Assembly: GCF_042648365.1 (NCBI RefSeq)
Contig: NZ_JBHRXI010000010.1
Coordinates: forward strand, 620,001-684,000
From: Lutimaribacter_A marinistellae
Lineage (GTDB): Bacteria > Pseudomonadota > Alphaproteobacteria > Rhodobacterales > Rhodobacteraceae
DNA: 64,000 bases
Reading direction: 5' to 3'
In this document: positions 8,676 to 16,528 of the stretch, one piece after another
How positions within the stretch are numbered: the stretch's first letter is position 1
Layout: the number at the start of each line of letters is the position of its first letter
Position numbers and translations under genes: made by a program
The notes under the pieces: generated by a model
Databases searched by the model: none
The model's input: only the letters and a program-made list of their open reading frames with translations
Told to the model about the DNA's origin: nothing

Positions 8676-8678
8676 CGC

Positions 8679-9251
8679 TCAGCCCTCCATGATGTGCGTG
8701 CTGCGCGGCAGGCCCGCCACCCGATCGCCGCAGGTAAAGAAACAGTCAAAGCCCAGCGGGAACAGCGCCGCGTTCCGCGCCAGCAACCCCGCATCCGGCA
8801 GGTTCAGGTGCGCCACCTCGCGAATACCCGGCCCGATGAGCACTGCGCCCTCGGCCACAAGCTCGGGCATCTCCACGATCAGCGTCGCCGAGCGGTCCGG
8901 GTTTTCTGACGTCCCGATGCGGAACCGGTCGACAGGCTGCAGGTCGGCCCAGCGGCCCAGCGCGAAATCGGCCTCTTCCGCGCTCCCGACCGGCGCACCG
9001 GTGTGAAAGGCCACCCAGCCCCGCACCGCTTCGCAATCGGCAGCGCCCGCAAGGTGCAGCACCGTGTCGACATCGCACAGGGTCAGCACCAGCGCACCGG
9101 CCGCGGGCGACAGCGGCGCGGGCGGCACAGCGCCTGCCAGCCGCCGGATCTCACCGGGCCGCGCCATCGCTGTCATGGCCCCGCGAAACGCGTGGGCGGC
9201 ATCGACCGGCGGCTCGGCAAACCCGCCCGCAAAGCGTTGGACCTGCTTCAT
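8679..9251 (-). CDS. phnH: Phosphonate C-P lyase core subunit PhnH
   Basis: This 190-residue protein is the PhnH subunit of the C-P lyase core complex. FAEPPVDAAHAFRGAMTAMA near the N terminus and GPGIREVAHLNLPD later are the conserved PhnH segments. It has no catalytic motif of its own in the family and acts as a PLP-transferase-fold structural subunit. The ATG overlaps the phnG stop by four bases. Confidence 0.93.
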   Translation of the reverse strand: MKQVQRFAGGFAEPPVDAAHAFRGAMTAMARPGEIRRLAGAVPPAPLSPAAGALVLTLCDVDTVLHLAGAADCEAVRGWVAFHTGAPVGSAEEADFALGRWADLQPVDRFRIGTSENPDRSATLIVEMPELVAEGAVLIGPGIREVAHLNLPDAGLLARNAALFPLGFDCFFTCGDRVAGLPRSTHIMEG

Positions 9252-9718
9252 GCGTCCTCTCCCCGCGCCATGGTAAAGAAATCGACCTTGGTCGCGGCGG
9301 CCTTGGCGGCCCGGTCGCGTCGGGTTCCATTCGCCCGTGCCTCTAGCGGCACCAGAACGCTGCTACGCAATTTTTCCGCAGCGTCGGTCTGCATCATCGC
9401 GTCGATCAGCGCCGCCGCCTCGGCCTTGGCGCGCGACCGGCCCTGAACATAGCCATGCCCGACCGTGCCGCATTCCAACGCAAGCGCGCAGCGCGTCACC
9501 GTCATTTCACCCAGGTTGAACGCAGACCCCGTCGCCCCGGCCCGGCCCCGCACCATCACGGCCCCTGTCTCGGGCGGTCGCAGCCAGTCGAAAGCGGGGC
9601 GCTCGGTCACCGCGCCCCACAGCTCCATCAACTCCGCCTCGGGCGCACGGGCCAAAAGACCCATCCAGTCGCGACGCTCCCGTGTTTCGGCGTTCAAGCT
9701 CTTGTCGGTGTCAGGCAT
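9248..9718 (-). CDS. phnG: Phosphonate C-P lyase core subunit PhnG
   Basis: First gene of the catalytic phn run, 156 residues. RDWMGLLARAPEAELMELW and the FNLGEMTVTRCALAL segment are typical of PhnG, which pairs with PhnI in nucleosidase activity. Among three nearby ATGs (9733, 9724, 9718), 9718 is chosen because an AAGG ribosome site lies six bases upstream of it. The promoter and probable PhnF operator lie in the roughly 100-bp gap shared with divergent phnF. Confidence 0.93.
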   Translation of the reverse strand: MPDTDKSLNAETRERRDWMGLLARAPEAELMELWGAVTERPAFDWLRPPETGAVMVRGRAGATGSAFNLGEMTVTRCALALECGTVGHGYVQGRSRAKAEAAALIDAMMQTDAAEKLRSSVLVPLEARANGTRRDRAAKAAATKVDFFTMARGEDA

Positions 9719-9735
9719 CGGCATCCTTGCCAAAT

Positions 9736-9764
9736 TTGTCTAGCATTACTATACAACTATACAA
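9736..9764. promoter_or_regulatory. Probable PhnF operator between phnG and phnF
   Basis: An AT-rich patch inside very GC-rich DNA holds three related octamers: TTGTCTAG (9736-9743), CTATACAA (9749-9756) and a tandem copy CTATACAA (9757-9764). The first is an inverted repeat of the second (7 of 8 positions) with a five-base spacer; the third is an exact direct repeat. GntR/HutC-type PhnF proteins bind TATA-rich operators of this kind, so autoregulation plus control of phnG-N is likely. Which pair of half-sites is bound cannot be decided from sequence. Confidence 0.65.
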
Positions 9765-9820
9765 ATCATAAACCGAGTCGCTCCGACGTGCAACAAATCC
9801 TACCGTGAAGTTTTGGTGAC

Positions 9821-10537
9821 ATGGCCCGAACCCCCGTCTGGACATCCATTGCCCAACACCTGACCGCCGACATCGCCGAGGGGCGCCACGCCACCGGCGA
9901 CCGCCTCCCGACCGAGGCGCAACTGGCTGCACGCTTTGGCGTGAACCGCCACACCGTGCGCCGCGCGCTGGCCGCACTGGCCGAGCAGGGGCTTGTCCAC
10001 GCCCGACGCGGCGCGGGCGTCTTCGTGACAGCGCGCCCGACCGATTACCCAATCGGCCGCCGCGTCCGCTTTCACCAGAACATCGCCGCCAGCGGCCGGA
10101 TACCCGGCAAGCGGATCCTGTCGCTCACCCTGCGCGCCGCAGATAAACGAGAGGCCGAGGCGCTCGCCCTCGCTCCCGGCGACCCGGTACAGGTCTATGA
10201 CGGCGTGTCTCTGGTCGACGAGGAACCCATCGCCGTGTTCCAAAGCGTCTTTCCCGGTGACCGGTTGCCGGGCCTTCTCGACGCGCTGCGCGAAACACAA
10301 TCGGTGACGGCGGCCCTGCAACGCTGCGGCGTGGCCGACTATACCCGCGTCTCGACCCGCATCACCGCCCGCGCGGCCACCGCGACGCAGGCCAACCAGC
10401 TTCGCCTCGCCGAAGGCGCGCCGCTGATCCGGACCACCGGCATCAATGTCGACTCAGATGGCGTACCCGTCGAATACGGTCGCAGCTGGTTCGCGGGGGA
10501 CCGCGTCACCCTGACACTCAGCGGCGACGAGGGCTGA
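9821..10537 (+). CDS. phnF: GntR/HutC-family phosphonate regulator PhnF
   Basis: This 238-residue transcription factor has an N-terminal winged helix (LPTEAQLAARFGVNRHTVRRAL, residues about 30-50) and a C-terminal UTRA ligand-binding domain of the HutC subfamily, with YGRSWFAGDRVTL near the end. It is divergent from phnG across an operator-like sequence, the standard arrangement for PhnF, and probably represses the phn genes until a phosphonate or pathway intermediate binds. It is convergent with the frameshifted acyltransferase, with a hairpin repeat between them. Confidence 0.92.
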   Translation: MARTPVWTSIAQHLTADIAEGRHATGDRLPTEAQLAARFGVNRHTVRRALAALAEQGLVHARRGAGVFVTARPTDYPIGRRVRFHQNIAASGRIPGKRILSLTLRAADKREAEALALAPGDPVQVYDGVSLVDEEPIAVFQSVFPGDRLPGLLDALRETQSVTAALQRCGVADYTRVSTRITARAATATQANQLRLAEGAPLIRTTGINVDSDGVPVEYGRSWFAGDRVTLTLSGDEG

Positions 10538-10573
10538 CCCGGCAGCAAACAGCACACCCGCGCCGTGCCGCAG

Positions 10574-10641
10574 GCGCGGCGCCGGGCCCAAGGCCGGATG
10601 AGCGCCCGGCGCAGCCGGGGGCTCTGCCGGGTGCGGGAGCC
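10574..10641 (-). repeat. Dispersed 3'-end hairpin element, copy 1 (diverged)
   Basis: Read on the minus strand, it starts GGCTCCCGCA a few bases after the acyltransferase stop, continues through a CCGGC/GCCGG hairpin and ends in GGGCCCGGCGCCGCGC. The order of blocks matches the copies at 16458-16524 and 52807-52873 but with more changes. It probably serves as a transcript 3'-end structure between the convergent phnF and acyltransferase genes. Confidence 0.6.
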
Positions 10642-10654
10642 TTCCGCTCTCCTC

Positions 10655-11270
10655 TCAGGCGTATTTCTCCAGGAATGCCTCGGCAGACAACGCCCGGAAA
10701 TCCGCCAGCCGCGCCCGCAACGTTGCATGATCCCAGTCCCACCAGGCCATCGCGATCAGCCGCTCGGCCACGTTCGCGGGCTGGCGGCGGCGGATCACTT
10801 GTGCCGTGACCCCGCCCACGATTGTATAGGGCGCCACGTCCCGCGTCACCACGGCGCCCGCGGCCACCACCGCGCCATGGCCGACCGTCACCTCGGGCTT
10901 GATCATCGCGCCATGCCCGATCCAGGTGTCATGCCCGATCCGCGCCACGCGGCCCGCCCCGGCGCGCGAACCAGTCCGCGTCATCCTCGGCATCGTCCCA
11001 GTAGCTCGCCGACCGGTAAAGGAAGTGATGCAGCGACGCGGTATCAAGCGGATGATCCGTCGCGCCTATGCGCACCGCGCTAGCGATGTTGGCGAACTTG
11101 CCGATCTCGGCATTGGCGATGTCACATCCCCGGTCGCAATAGGAATAATCGTCCAGCCGCGCATTGGCGACACGGGTTCCGGCCCCGATCTCGACATAGG
11201 CCCCGAACCGGGCATCGCTGATCTGGCAACCGGGATGGATGACCGGTGTCTCGGCGCTCAGTTTCGGCAT
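10655..11270 (-). pseudogene. Phosphonate-operon hexapeptide acyltransferase, frameshifted
   Basis: Two overlapping frames encode one protein. The N-terminal part (start at 11270, MPKLSAETPVIHPGCQISDA, ending SYWDDAEDDADWFARR) has left-handed beta-helix hexapeptide repeats. The C-terminal part, in a frame shifted by one base, continues RVARIGHDTWIGHGAMI and AVVAAGAVVTRDVAPYTIVG. Removing one base from the G run (a C run at 10957-10960 on the plus strand) joins them smoothly into about 204 residues. The family (TIGR03308-like) is common in phn operons and presumably acylates an amino-phosphonate or other substrate. It is either a true inactivation or a homopolymer sequencing error. It directly follows phnE, 13 bp away. 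Confidence 0.8.
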
Positions 11271-11283
11271 CGTCTCCGCTCCG

Positions 11284-12636
11284 TCAGGCAGTCGCAGGCT
11301 TGGCAGCGGGTTTGCGTGCACCCTCGCCCCCGCCCGCGATCAACCGTCGCCGCAACCAGCCCGAAAGCCAATCCATGAAGACGACCATCAGGATCACCAG
11401 CGTGATGTAATAGGCCACCTCTTCCCAGTCCTTCTGGGTGATGATCGCCTGCGTCAGCAGCAGGCCGATGCCGCCCCCGGTGATCGCACCGATGATCGTG
11501 GCGCTTCGCGTGTTCGATTCGAGGAAGTACAGGATCTGGCTCAGCAGAACCGGCGTCACCTGCGGGATCACCCCGAACCTGTAGCGCTGCACCGCGCTGG
11601 CACCGGTGGATTGCACGCCCTCGATCTGCTTGCTGTCGACATTCTCCAGCGCCTCGGAAAAGATCTTGCCGAAGGTCCCGCTGTCGGTCACAAGGATCGC
11701 CAGCGCGCCGGTCAGCGGTCCCGGGCCAAAGGCACGGGCCAGGATGATCGTCCAGATCAGCGCATCCACCCCGCGCACGAAGTCGAAGACGCGCCGCACG
11801 CCGAACCGCACGACACGCATCGGGGTAAAATTCCGCGCCGCGAGAAAGGCCAGCGGCAGCGCCACGATGGCCGCCCCAATCGTCCCGAGGAACGCCATCA
11901 GGATCGTCTCGTATATGGCCCAGGCCACGTCCTTGTGCCGCCACATCGCGTTGTTCCAGAAATCCGACCAGATCGCCCCGGCCTCGCCCTGGACCGCAAG
12001 TCCCATCAACGCGCCCGGCCCCACCCCATGATAGGGGCTGTCAAGCGTGAACCAGAACAGTTCCCACCCGGTGAAGTAGCGAAACACTTCCGAGCGGCTG
12101 CGCGTCACGGTCAGGCGTCCGGCATCGGTGGTCACGGCCAGCCTGTTCTTGGACGCGTTGATCCATTCGGGCATCTCGCCCGGTGGCAGTTCGGCCTGAA
12201 CGCCCGCGCTGCGGCTGGGCGTGGCACGGATGGTTCCGTAGTCCGGAATGTCGAACTCCACCGTCTCCGGCCCGAACCGCACCTCGTAACCGTCCCCCAG
12301 GTCGATCACCGTCACCGCGCCCAGCGTCACCCAGTCCGGCGCCTCACCCTCGGGATAGGCGCCCTTGCGCTCACCCTCGATCGCGATCGAAACCGAGGCG
12401 TCGGAATTGTTGCGCGTGACATGCGTCTTGTAGCTGTAGCTGTCGCGCACCAGCGTCTGCCCGTTCTCGAAACTGGCCCGATCCCATAATCCCGGCACGT
12501 CGAAGGCAAAGAAAACATAGACGAGGTAGCCGATCACCAGCGCCGGCAATCCGAAATTGAACACGCGCTTGCGCAGGAACAACCGGTCGGCCTGCGCCTT
12601 GAGCATGTCCGGGGCGATATCGGCAGCGGCGGTCAT
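11284..12636 (-). CDS. phnE: Phosphonate ABC transporter permease PhnE, with large extracytoplasmic insertion
   Basis: The C-terminal 250 residues are a normal PhnE permease: YETILMAFLGTIGAAIVALP, an EAA-like loop around VDSKQIEGVQSTGASAVQRY, and several membrane helices. The 450-residue total is much longer than the usual 260-290. After a first membrane segment (about residues 24-48) there is a hydrophilic stretch of about 150 residues predicted to face the periplasm, before the core helices. It pairs with the shorter PhnE encoded just upstream (4-bp overlap) as a heterodimeric channel. The insertion could contact PhnD or the substrate, but no known domain was recognised. Confidence 0.9.
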   Translation of the reverse strand: MTAAADIAPDMLKAQADRLFLRKRVFNFGLPALVIGYLVYVFFAFDVPGLWDRASFENGQTLVRDSYSYKTHVTRNNSDASVSIAIEGERKGAYPEGEAPDWVTLGAVTVIDLGDGYEVRFGPETVEFDIPDYGTIRATPSRSAGVQAELPPGEMPEWINASKNRLAVTTDAGRLTVTRSRSEVFRYFTGWELFWFTLDSPYHGVGPGALMGLAVQGEAGAIWSDFWNNAMWRHKDVAWAIYETILMAFLGTIGAAIVALPLAFLAARNFTPMRVVRFGVRRVFDFVRGVDALIWTIILARAFGPGPLTGALAILVTDSGTFGKIFSEALENVDSKQIEGVQSTGASAVQRYRFGVIPQVTPVLLSQILYFLESNTRSATIIGAITGGGIGLLLTQAIITQKDWEEVAYYITLVILMVVFMDWLSGWLRRRLIAGGGEGARKPAAKPATA

Positions 12637-13502
12637 AGGGCGGCTCCATGGGTCAGGCGGTCGCGCAGCTGACCCGAGATCTGGTCGACGACGACGATGG
12701 TGATGAACAGAAGCAGAAAGATCGCGGCCGCCTCGTCGTAACGCCCCTGCCCCCAGGACATCGCGTTGCGCAGCTCATACCCAATGCCGCCCGCACCGAC
12801 GAACCCCAGGATGGCAGAGGCGCGGATATTGATCTCGAACCGCAACAGCGCATAGCTGACATAGTTCGGCCCGACCTGCGGGATGACGCCCAGATACATC
12901 CGCTGCGACCAGTTGGCGCCGACCGACTGCAACCCCTCCAAGGGTTTGAGCGAGGCATTCTCGTTCACTTCGGAAAACAGCTTGCCCAACGCGCCGGCGG
13001 TATGGATGGCGATGGCAATCATCGCCGGAACCGGCCCACCGCCCAGAACAAAGATCAGCACCAGCGCAATGACGATCTCGGGCACCGCGCGAAAGATATC
13101 CATGATACGGCGAAAAACCGGGATCGCCCTCGGCCAGCGCGCCATTCCGCGCGTCGACAGCAGCGCCAGCAAGGTACCCGCAAGCGTGCCTGCCAGCGTC
13201 GCGGCGGCAGCGATGTTGACGGTCTCGACAAGGGCCGGAAAGAACGTGACGAAATGGGCCGGCAGGTTGGCGGCCTTCTCCACCGCCTCTGCCACCACTT
13301 CGGCCGGGTAGTCGAAGATCCGCTGCCAGCCATCGGCGAAGCTGCCCGCGTTGCGGCTGTCGGCGGTGCGAAACCCCGCAACCATCAGGGCGACGAACAG
13401 GATCAGCAGCAGTCCGCCATACATGCGGCGGGTCCGCGTCATCGCGACATACTCATCGCGGATCTGCGTCACTGTGTGCGACGCGGCCGATAGGTCCGTC
13501 AT
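12633..13502 (-). CDS. phnE: Phosphonate ABC transporter permease PhnE (standard length)
   Basis: This 289-residue membrane protein of the PhnE family has an N-terminal membrane anchor (YGGLLLILFVALMVAGF), a periplasmic loop, and core helices with the coupling-loop segment NENASLKPLEGLQSVGANWS. The start at 13502 is supported by a GGAG ribosome site seven bases upstream. It forms the phosphonate importer with the longer permease, PhnC and PhnD. A hairpin with a T run lies between it and phnD, which could lower its expression relative to the binding protein. Confidence 0.92.
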   Translation of the reverse strand: MTDLSAASHTVTQIRDEYVAMTRTRRMYGGLLLILFVALMVAGFRTADSRNAGSFADGWQRIFDYPAEVVAEAVEKAANLPAHFVTFFPALVETVNIAAAATLAGTLAGTLLALLSTRGMARWPRAIPVFRRIMDIFRAVPEIVIALVLIFVLGGGPVPAMIAIAIHTAGALGKLFSEVNENASLKPLEGLQSVGANWSQRMYLGVIPQVGPNYVSYALLRFEINIRASAILGFVGAGGIGYELRNAMSWGQGRYDEAAAIFLLLFITIVVVDQISGQLRDRLTHGAAL

Positions 13503-13542
13503 GCAGGAACTCCGTGAAACTCCCACCCCTTACAAGGGGCAG

Positions 13543-13573
13543 AAAAAGACGGGGTCCGTTTCAACCGAACCCC
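13543..13573 (-). terminator. Hairpin with T run between phnD and phnE (attenuator-like)
   Basis: On the minus strand, downstream of the phnD stop, GGGGTTCGG pairs imperfectly with CGGACCCC and is followed by GTCTTTTTC. It is placed as an intra-operon terminator or mRNA-stabilising end that would give more PhnD than permease. A second short stem (CCCCT/AGGGG, 13526-13539) follows before phnE. Confidence 0.55.
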
Positions 13574-13593
13574 GCCAATCTGTCGAAAAGCGA

Positions 13594-14499
13594 TCAGTTC
13601 GACTTGCTCTTGCGCGCCTCGATGATGATCTCATAGGCTTCGTGGTCGATCGGCTTGAACGCCATCGCCTCGCCCGCGGCCACACCGTAGAAACAGTCTT
13701 GGTCCATCTCGTGCAGGTTCGCCATCAGGTCGGTCATCTTGGCCTTGACCTCTGCGGGCAACTCCTTGCGCAGAACAATGGGGCCTTCGGGGATCGGCTT
13801 GGACTTCCAGATCTCGACCAGATCGTTCATGTCGACAAGGCCCGCGTCCACGGCCTTGCGCAGCGCGCCCGAATTATAGCCGTCTTCCCAGTTGCCCAGC
13901 CCGTCGGCCCAGGTCACACCCGCATCGACATCGCCGTTATTGACCGCGACGATCGTCTGCTCGTGACCGCCGGTGAACTTGACCTCGCCGAAATAGTCGC
14001 CCGAGTCCATGGTGGCACCGGTCGCCTGCGGGATCTCGATCGACGGGATCAGGTAGCCCGAGGTCGAGTTGGGATCCCCGAACCCGAAGACCTTGCCCTG
14101 CATGTCGTCGAGCGAGGTGATGCCGCTATCCTTGCGGGCAAAACCGACCGAGTGATAGCCATAGCCGCCATCGGTGTTGTACTTGACCAATACCGGCTCA
14201 ACCGCTTCGGGGTCCGACATCCAGGTCTTGGCATAGGCCGAAGCACCCAGCCACGCCAGGTCGATGGTGCCACCCAGCAGGCCCTGGATCACGCCGTTGT
14301 AATCGGCCGGCGCAAACAGTTTGACCGGAACGCCCAGCACCTCCGAGGCATAATCGGCGAGGCACTGGTTGTTGTTCATACGGTCCTGGGCGTTCTCGCC
14401 ACCAAGGATCCCGATGCGAAATTCGTCGATCTGCTCCTGCGCCATCGCAGGGGAGGCCAGGGCGGTTGTCGCCACGAGGGCAGCAATCAGTTTCTTCAT
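13594..14499 (-). CDS. phnD: Phosphonate ABC transporter substrate-binding protein PhnD
   Basis: The 301-residue periplasmic binding protein starts with a clear signal peptide (MKKLIAALVATTALASPAMA, cleaved before QEQ). The mature protein has GILGGENAQDRMNNNQCLAD, LAWLGASAYAKTW and FGDPNSTSGYLIPS, the anion-binding segments of PhnD proteins. It captures alkylphosphonates or related P compounds for the two permeases and PhnC. Confidence 0.94.
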   Translation of the reverse strand: MKKLIAALVATTALASPAMAQEQIDEFRIGILGGENAQDRMNNNQCLADYASEVLGVPVKLFAPADYNGVIQGLLGGTIDLAWLGASAYAKTWMSDPEAVEPVLVKYNTDGGYGYHSVGFARKDSGITSLDDMQGKVFGFGDPNSTSGYLIPSIEIPQATGATMDSGDYFGEVKFTGGHEQTIVAVNNGDVDAGVTWADGLGNWEDGYNSGALRKAVDAGLVDMNDLVEIWKSKPIPEGPIVLRKELPAEVKAKMTDLMANLHEMDQDCFYGVAAGEAMAFKPIDHEAYEIIIEARKSKSN

Positions 14500-14573
14500 C
14501 TCGGTCTACTCTCCGGTTTGGTTGGGACCGGCCCGCCCCAGCGGCGGACCGGGTGAGGGAAACGTGAAAATCG

Positions 14574-15398
14574 TCAGACCAGCGCTTTTGCCTCGCGCAG
14601 AGGCGTCGTCGCATCGAGCGCGTCGATCTCGGTCGAGGTCGCCGCCTCGGAGAAACTCGCATCCGCGCCATAGATTTCGCGCGCGACCCCGGTGGTCAGC
14701 TGCTCGGGCAGACCGTCGAACACGATCCGCCCGTCGCGCATGCCCACCACCCGGTCGCAATAGCGCCGGGCCGTGTCCAGCGTGTGCAGGTTGCAGATCA
14801 CCGTGCGCCCGTCCTCTTCATGGATGCGGCGCAGCGCCTCCATCACGGTCTGGGCGTTCATCGGGTCGAGCGAGGCGATGGGCTCATCGGCAAGGATGAT
14901 CCGTGGGTCCTGCATCAGCGCACGGGCAATCGCGACGCGCTGCTGCTGGCCGCCCGACAACGCCTCGGCCCTCTTGGGGGCGTGCTCGGCAATGCCCAGG
15001 CGGTCAAGAATGTCGATCGCGCGATGGATGTCGGCCATCGGGTAAAGGTTGAACATCGTCGCAAGCGTCGAGCGGCGGTTCAGCGTCCCGTGCAGCACGT
15101 TGGAAACGACATCTATCCGCGGCACCAGGTTGAACTGCTGGAAAATCATCGCGCAATCGGCCTGCCAGGCGCGCTTGTCCCGGCCCCGCAACTGCGTGAC
15201 GTCGCGCCCCTCGACCATGATCCGGCCGTCGGTCGCATCTGTCAGCCGGTTGATCATGCGCAGCAGGGTCGATTTCCCGGCCCCGGACCGCCCGATGATC
15301 CCGATCATGCAGGGCTTGTCCACATCCAGCGTCGCGGCATCCACCGCCACGTTGCGGCCAAAGCGTTTCGTGAGTTTGTCGATACGCAGCACGTCCAT
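14574..15398 (-). CDS. phnC: Phosphonate ABC transporter ATP-binding protein PhnC
   Basis: PhnC energises phosphonate import. The 274-residue protein has Walker A GRSGAGKST, Q-loop MIFQQFNLVPR, signature ALSGGQQQRVA and Walker B IILADEPIASLDP. It is the first gene of the phnCDEE operon. The 147-bp gap to the divergent rpe must hold its promoter; no convincing Pho box was found there. Confidence 0.94.
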   Translation of the reverse strand: MDVLRIDKLTKRFGRNVAVDAATLDVDKPCMIGIIGRSGAGKSTLLRMINRLTDATDGRIMVEGRDVTQLRGRDKRAWQADCAMIFQQFNLVPRIDVVSNVLHGTLNRRSTLATMFNLYPMADIHRAIDILDRLGIAEHAPKRAEALSGGQQQRVAIARALMQDPRIILADEPIASLDPMNAQTVMEALRRIHEEDGRTVICNLHTLDTARRYCDRVVGMRDGRIVFDGLPEQLTTGVAREIYGADASFSEAATSTEIDALDATTPLREAKALV

Positions 15399-15545
15399 CC
15401 CCCCGTTCTGCGGGGCGTGCTAACGCAAGCGGCCAAAGGATTTGTGTCACACCGACGAAGCTTTTGTAACGGCACCGGCCCTACCGTTCGGACACACAAG
15501 CGGTTATATCCGCAACGACTCGCCCTCCAGACAGGACCGCACCCC

Positions 15546-16235
15546 ATGAGCACAGACCGCAAGATCCGGATCGCGCCGTCGATCCTCTCGGCCGATTTCG
15601 CCAATTTTGGCGCCGAGATCCGCGCCATCGAGGACCAGGGCGCCGATTGGGTGCATGTCGATGTGATGGATGGCCATTTCGTTCCCAACCTGACCTTCGG
15701 CCCGCCAGCGGTAAAGGCCTTCCGCCCGCACGTGACCACGGTGATGGATGTCCACCTGATGATCGCCCCGGTCGATCCCTATATCGACGCCTATGCCGAA
15801 GCCGGTGCCGACGTGCTGACCGCGCATGTCGAGGCCGGACAACACACGCACCGCACCCTTCAGGCCATCCGCGCAGCCGGCATGAAGGCAGGCGTGGCCC
15901 TCAACCCGGGCACCCCGGCCGAGGCGGTCGAGCATCTGCTGGACCTCGCCGACCTCGTCTGCGTGATGACCGTGAACCCCGGATTCGGCGGGCAGAAATT
16001 CATCGACATGACCACCAAGATCCAACGCCTGTGCCAGATGATCGGCGACCGTCCGGTGCTGATCGAGATCGACGGCGGCGTCGATACGCAGACCGCGCCG
16101 CTGGTAACCGCCGCCGGGGCCGACGTTCTGGTGGCCGGCTCCGCCGTATTCCGCGGCGGATCGGTCGACGCGCCCGAGGTCTATGGCAACAACATGCGCG
16201 CCATTCGCGCCTCCGTGGAAACCGTTTGGGCATGA
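15546..16235 (+). CDS. rpe: Ribulose-phosphate 3-epimerase
   Basis: Rpe interconverts ribulose 5-phosphate and xylulose 5-phosphate in the pentose phosphate and Calvin cycles. The 229-residue TIM barrel has IAPSILSADFANFG, VDVMDGHFVPNLTFGP, MTVNPGFGGQKF and IEIDGGV, all canonical metal- and phosphate-binding motifs. The start at 15546 follows an AGGA site; a longer frame upstream crosses the phnC region and was rejected. It is divergent from phnC; a functional tie through ribose phosphate from C-P lyase is possible but unproven. Confidence 0.95.
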   Translation: MSTDRKIRIAPSILSADFANFGAEIRAIEDQGADWVHVDVMDGHFVPNLTFGPPAVKAFRPHVTTVMDVHLMIAPVDPYIDAYAEAGADVLTAHVEAGQHTHRTLQAIRAAGMKAGVALNPGTPAEAVEHLLDLADLVCVMTVNPGFGGQKFIDMTTKIQRLCQMIGDRPVLIEIDGGVDTQTAPLVTAAGADVLVAGSAVFRGGSVDAPEVYGNNMRAIRASVETVWA

Positions 16236-16245
16236 CGTGACAGGG

Positions 16246-16305
16246 GGGCTCCCGCCCCTCGTCTCGGGCTGACGCCCGCTCCTCACGTTGGGCCCGGCGC
16301 CGCGC
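16246..16305 (+). repeat. Dispersed 3'-end hairpin element, copy 2 (downstream of rpe)
   Basis: It starts GGGCTCCCGC ten bases after the rpe stop, contains a GGGCTGACGCCC hairpin and ends TTGGGCCCGGCGCCGCGC. It has the same block order as the other copies but a different central stem. It faces copy 3 head-on across the rpe/acyl-CoA-ligase convergent region (16236-16528), which otherwise holds only GC-rich palindromic sequence and no gene. Confidence 0.6.
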
Positions 16306-16457
16306 TCGCGCGCGGCGCAGGCCGGAACCGGCCGCCCCGCGCATCAACTGCCACGGCAATCCCGAACCCGGCGAGGCAAGGGCGCGCCTCGTTCCTTCCT
16401 CTTGCTTCCAAATATCCCGGAGCGCGAGGCAGAGCCTCGCATACGCGCCGCGCGACA

Positions 16458-16524
16458 GCGCGGCGCCCGGCCCAAAGCCGCCAGAAGGTCCGGCAAAGCC
16501 GGGCCTTCGCGGCTGCGGGAGCCC
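16458..16524 (-). repeat. Dispersed 3'-end hairpin element, copy 3
   Basis: Read on the minus strand, this 67-bp element begins GGGCTCCCGCA four bases after the ligase stop, has the stem GAAGG-c-CCGGC / GCCGG-a-CCTTC and ends in the 25-base block whose core is GGCTTTGGGCCGGGCGC. It is about 88% identical to the copy at 52807-52873, and the central stem is kept by paired changes. Confidence 0.75.
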
Positions 16525-16528
16525 TTCC

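Noticed and set aside
15441..15470. Possible Pho box upstream of phnC (TGTCAC and TGTAAC).
   Set aside because: The two TGT(C/A)AC units are 20 bases apart rather than in 11-base periodic repeats, and the flanking units do not match.
14784..15545. An N-terminal extension of rpe by more than 250 codons.
   Set aside because: It is antisense to phnC; the 229-residue start matches the normal length of the family and has a ribosome site.
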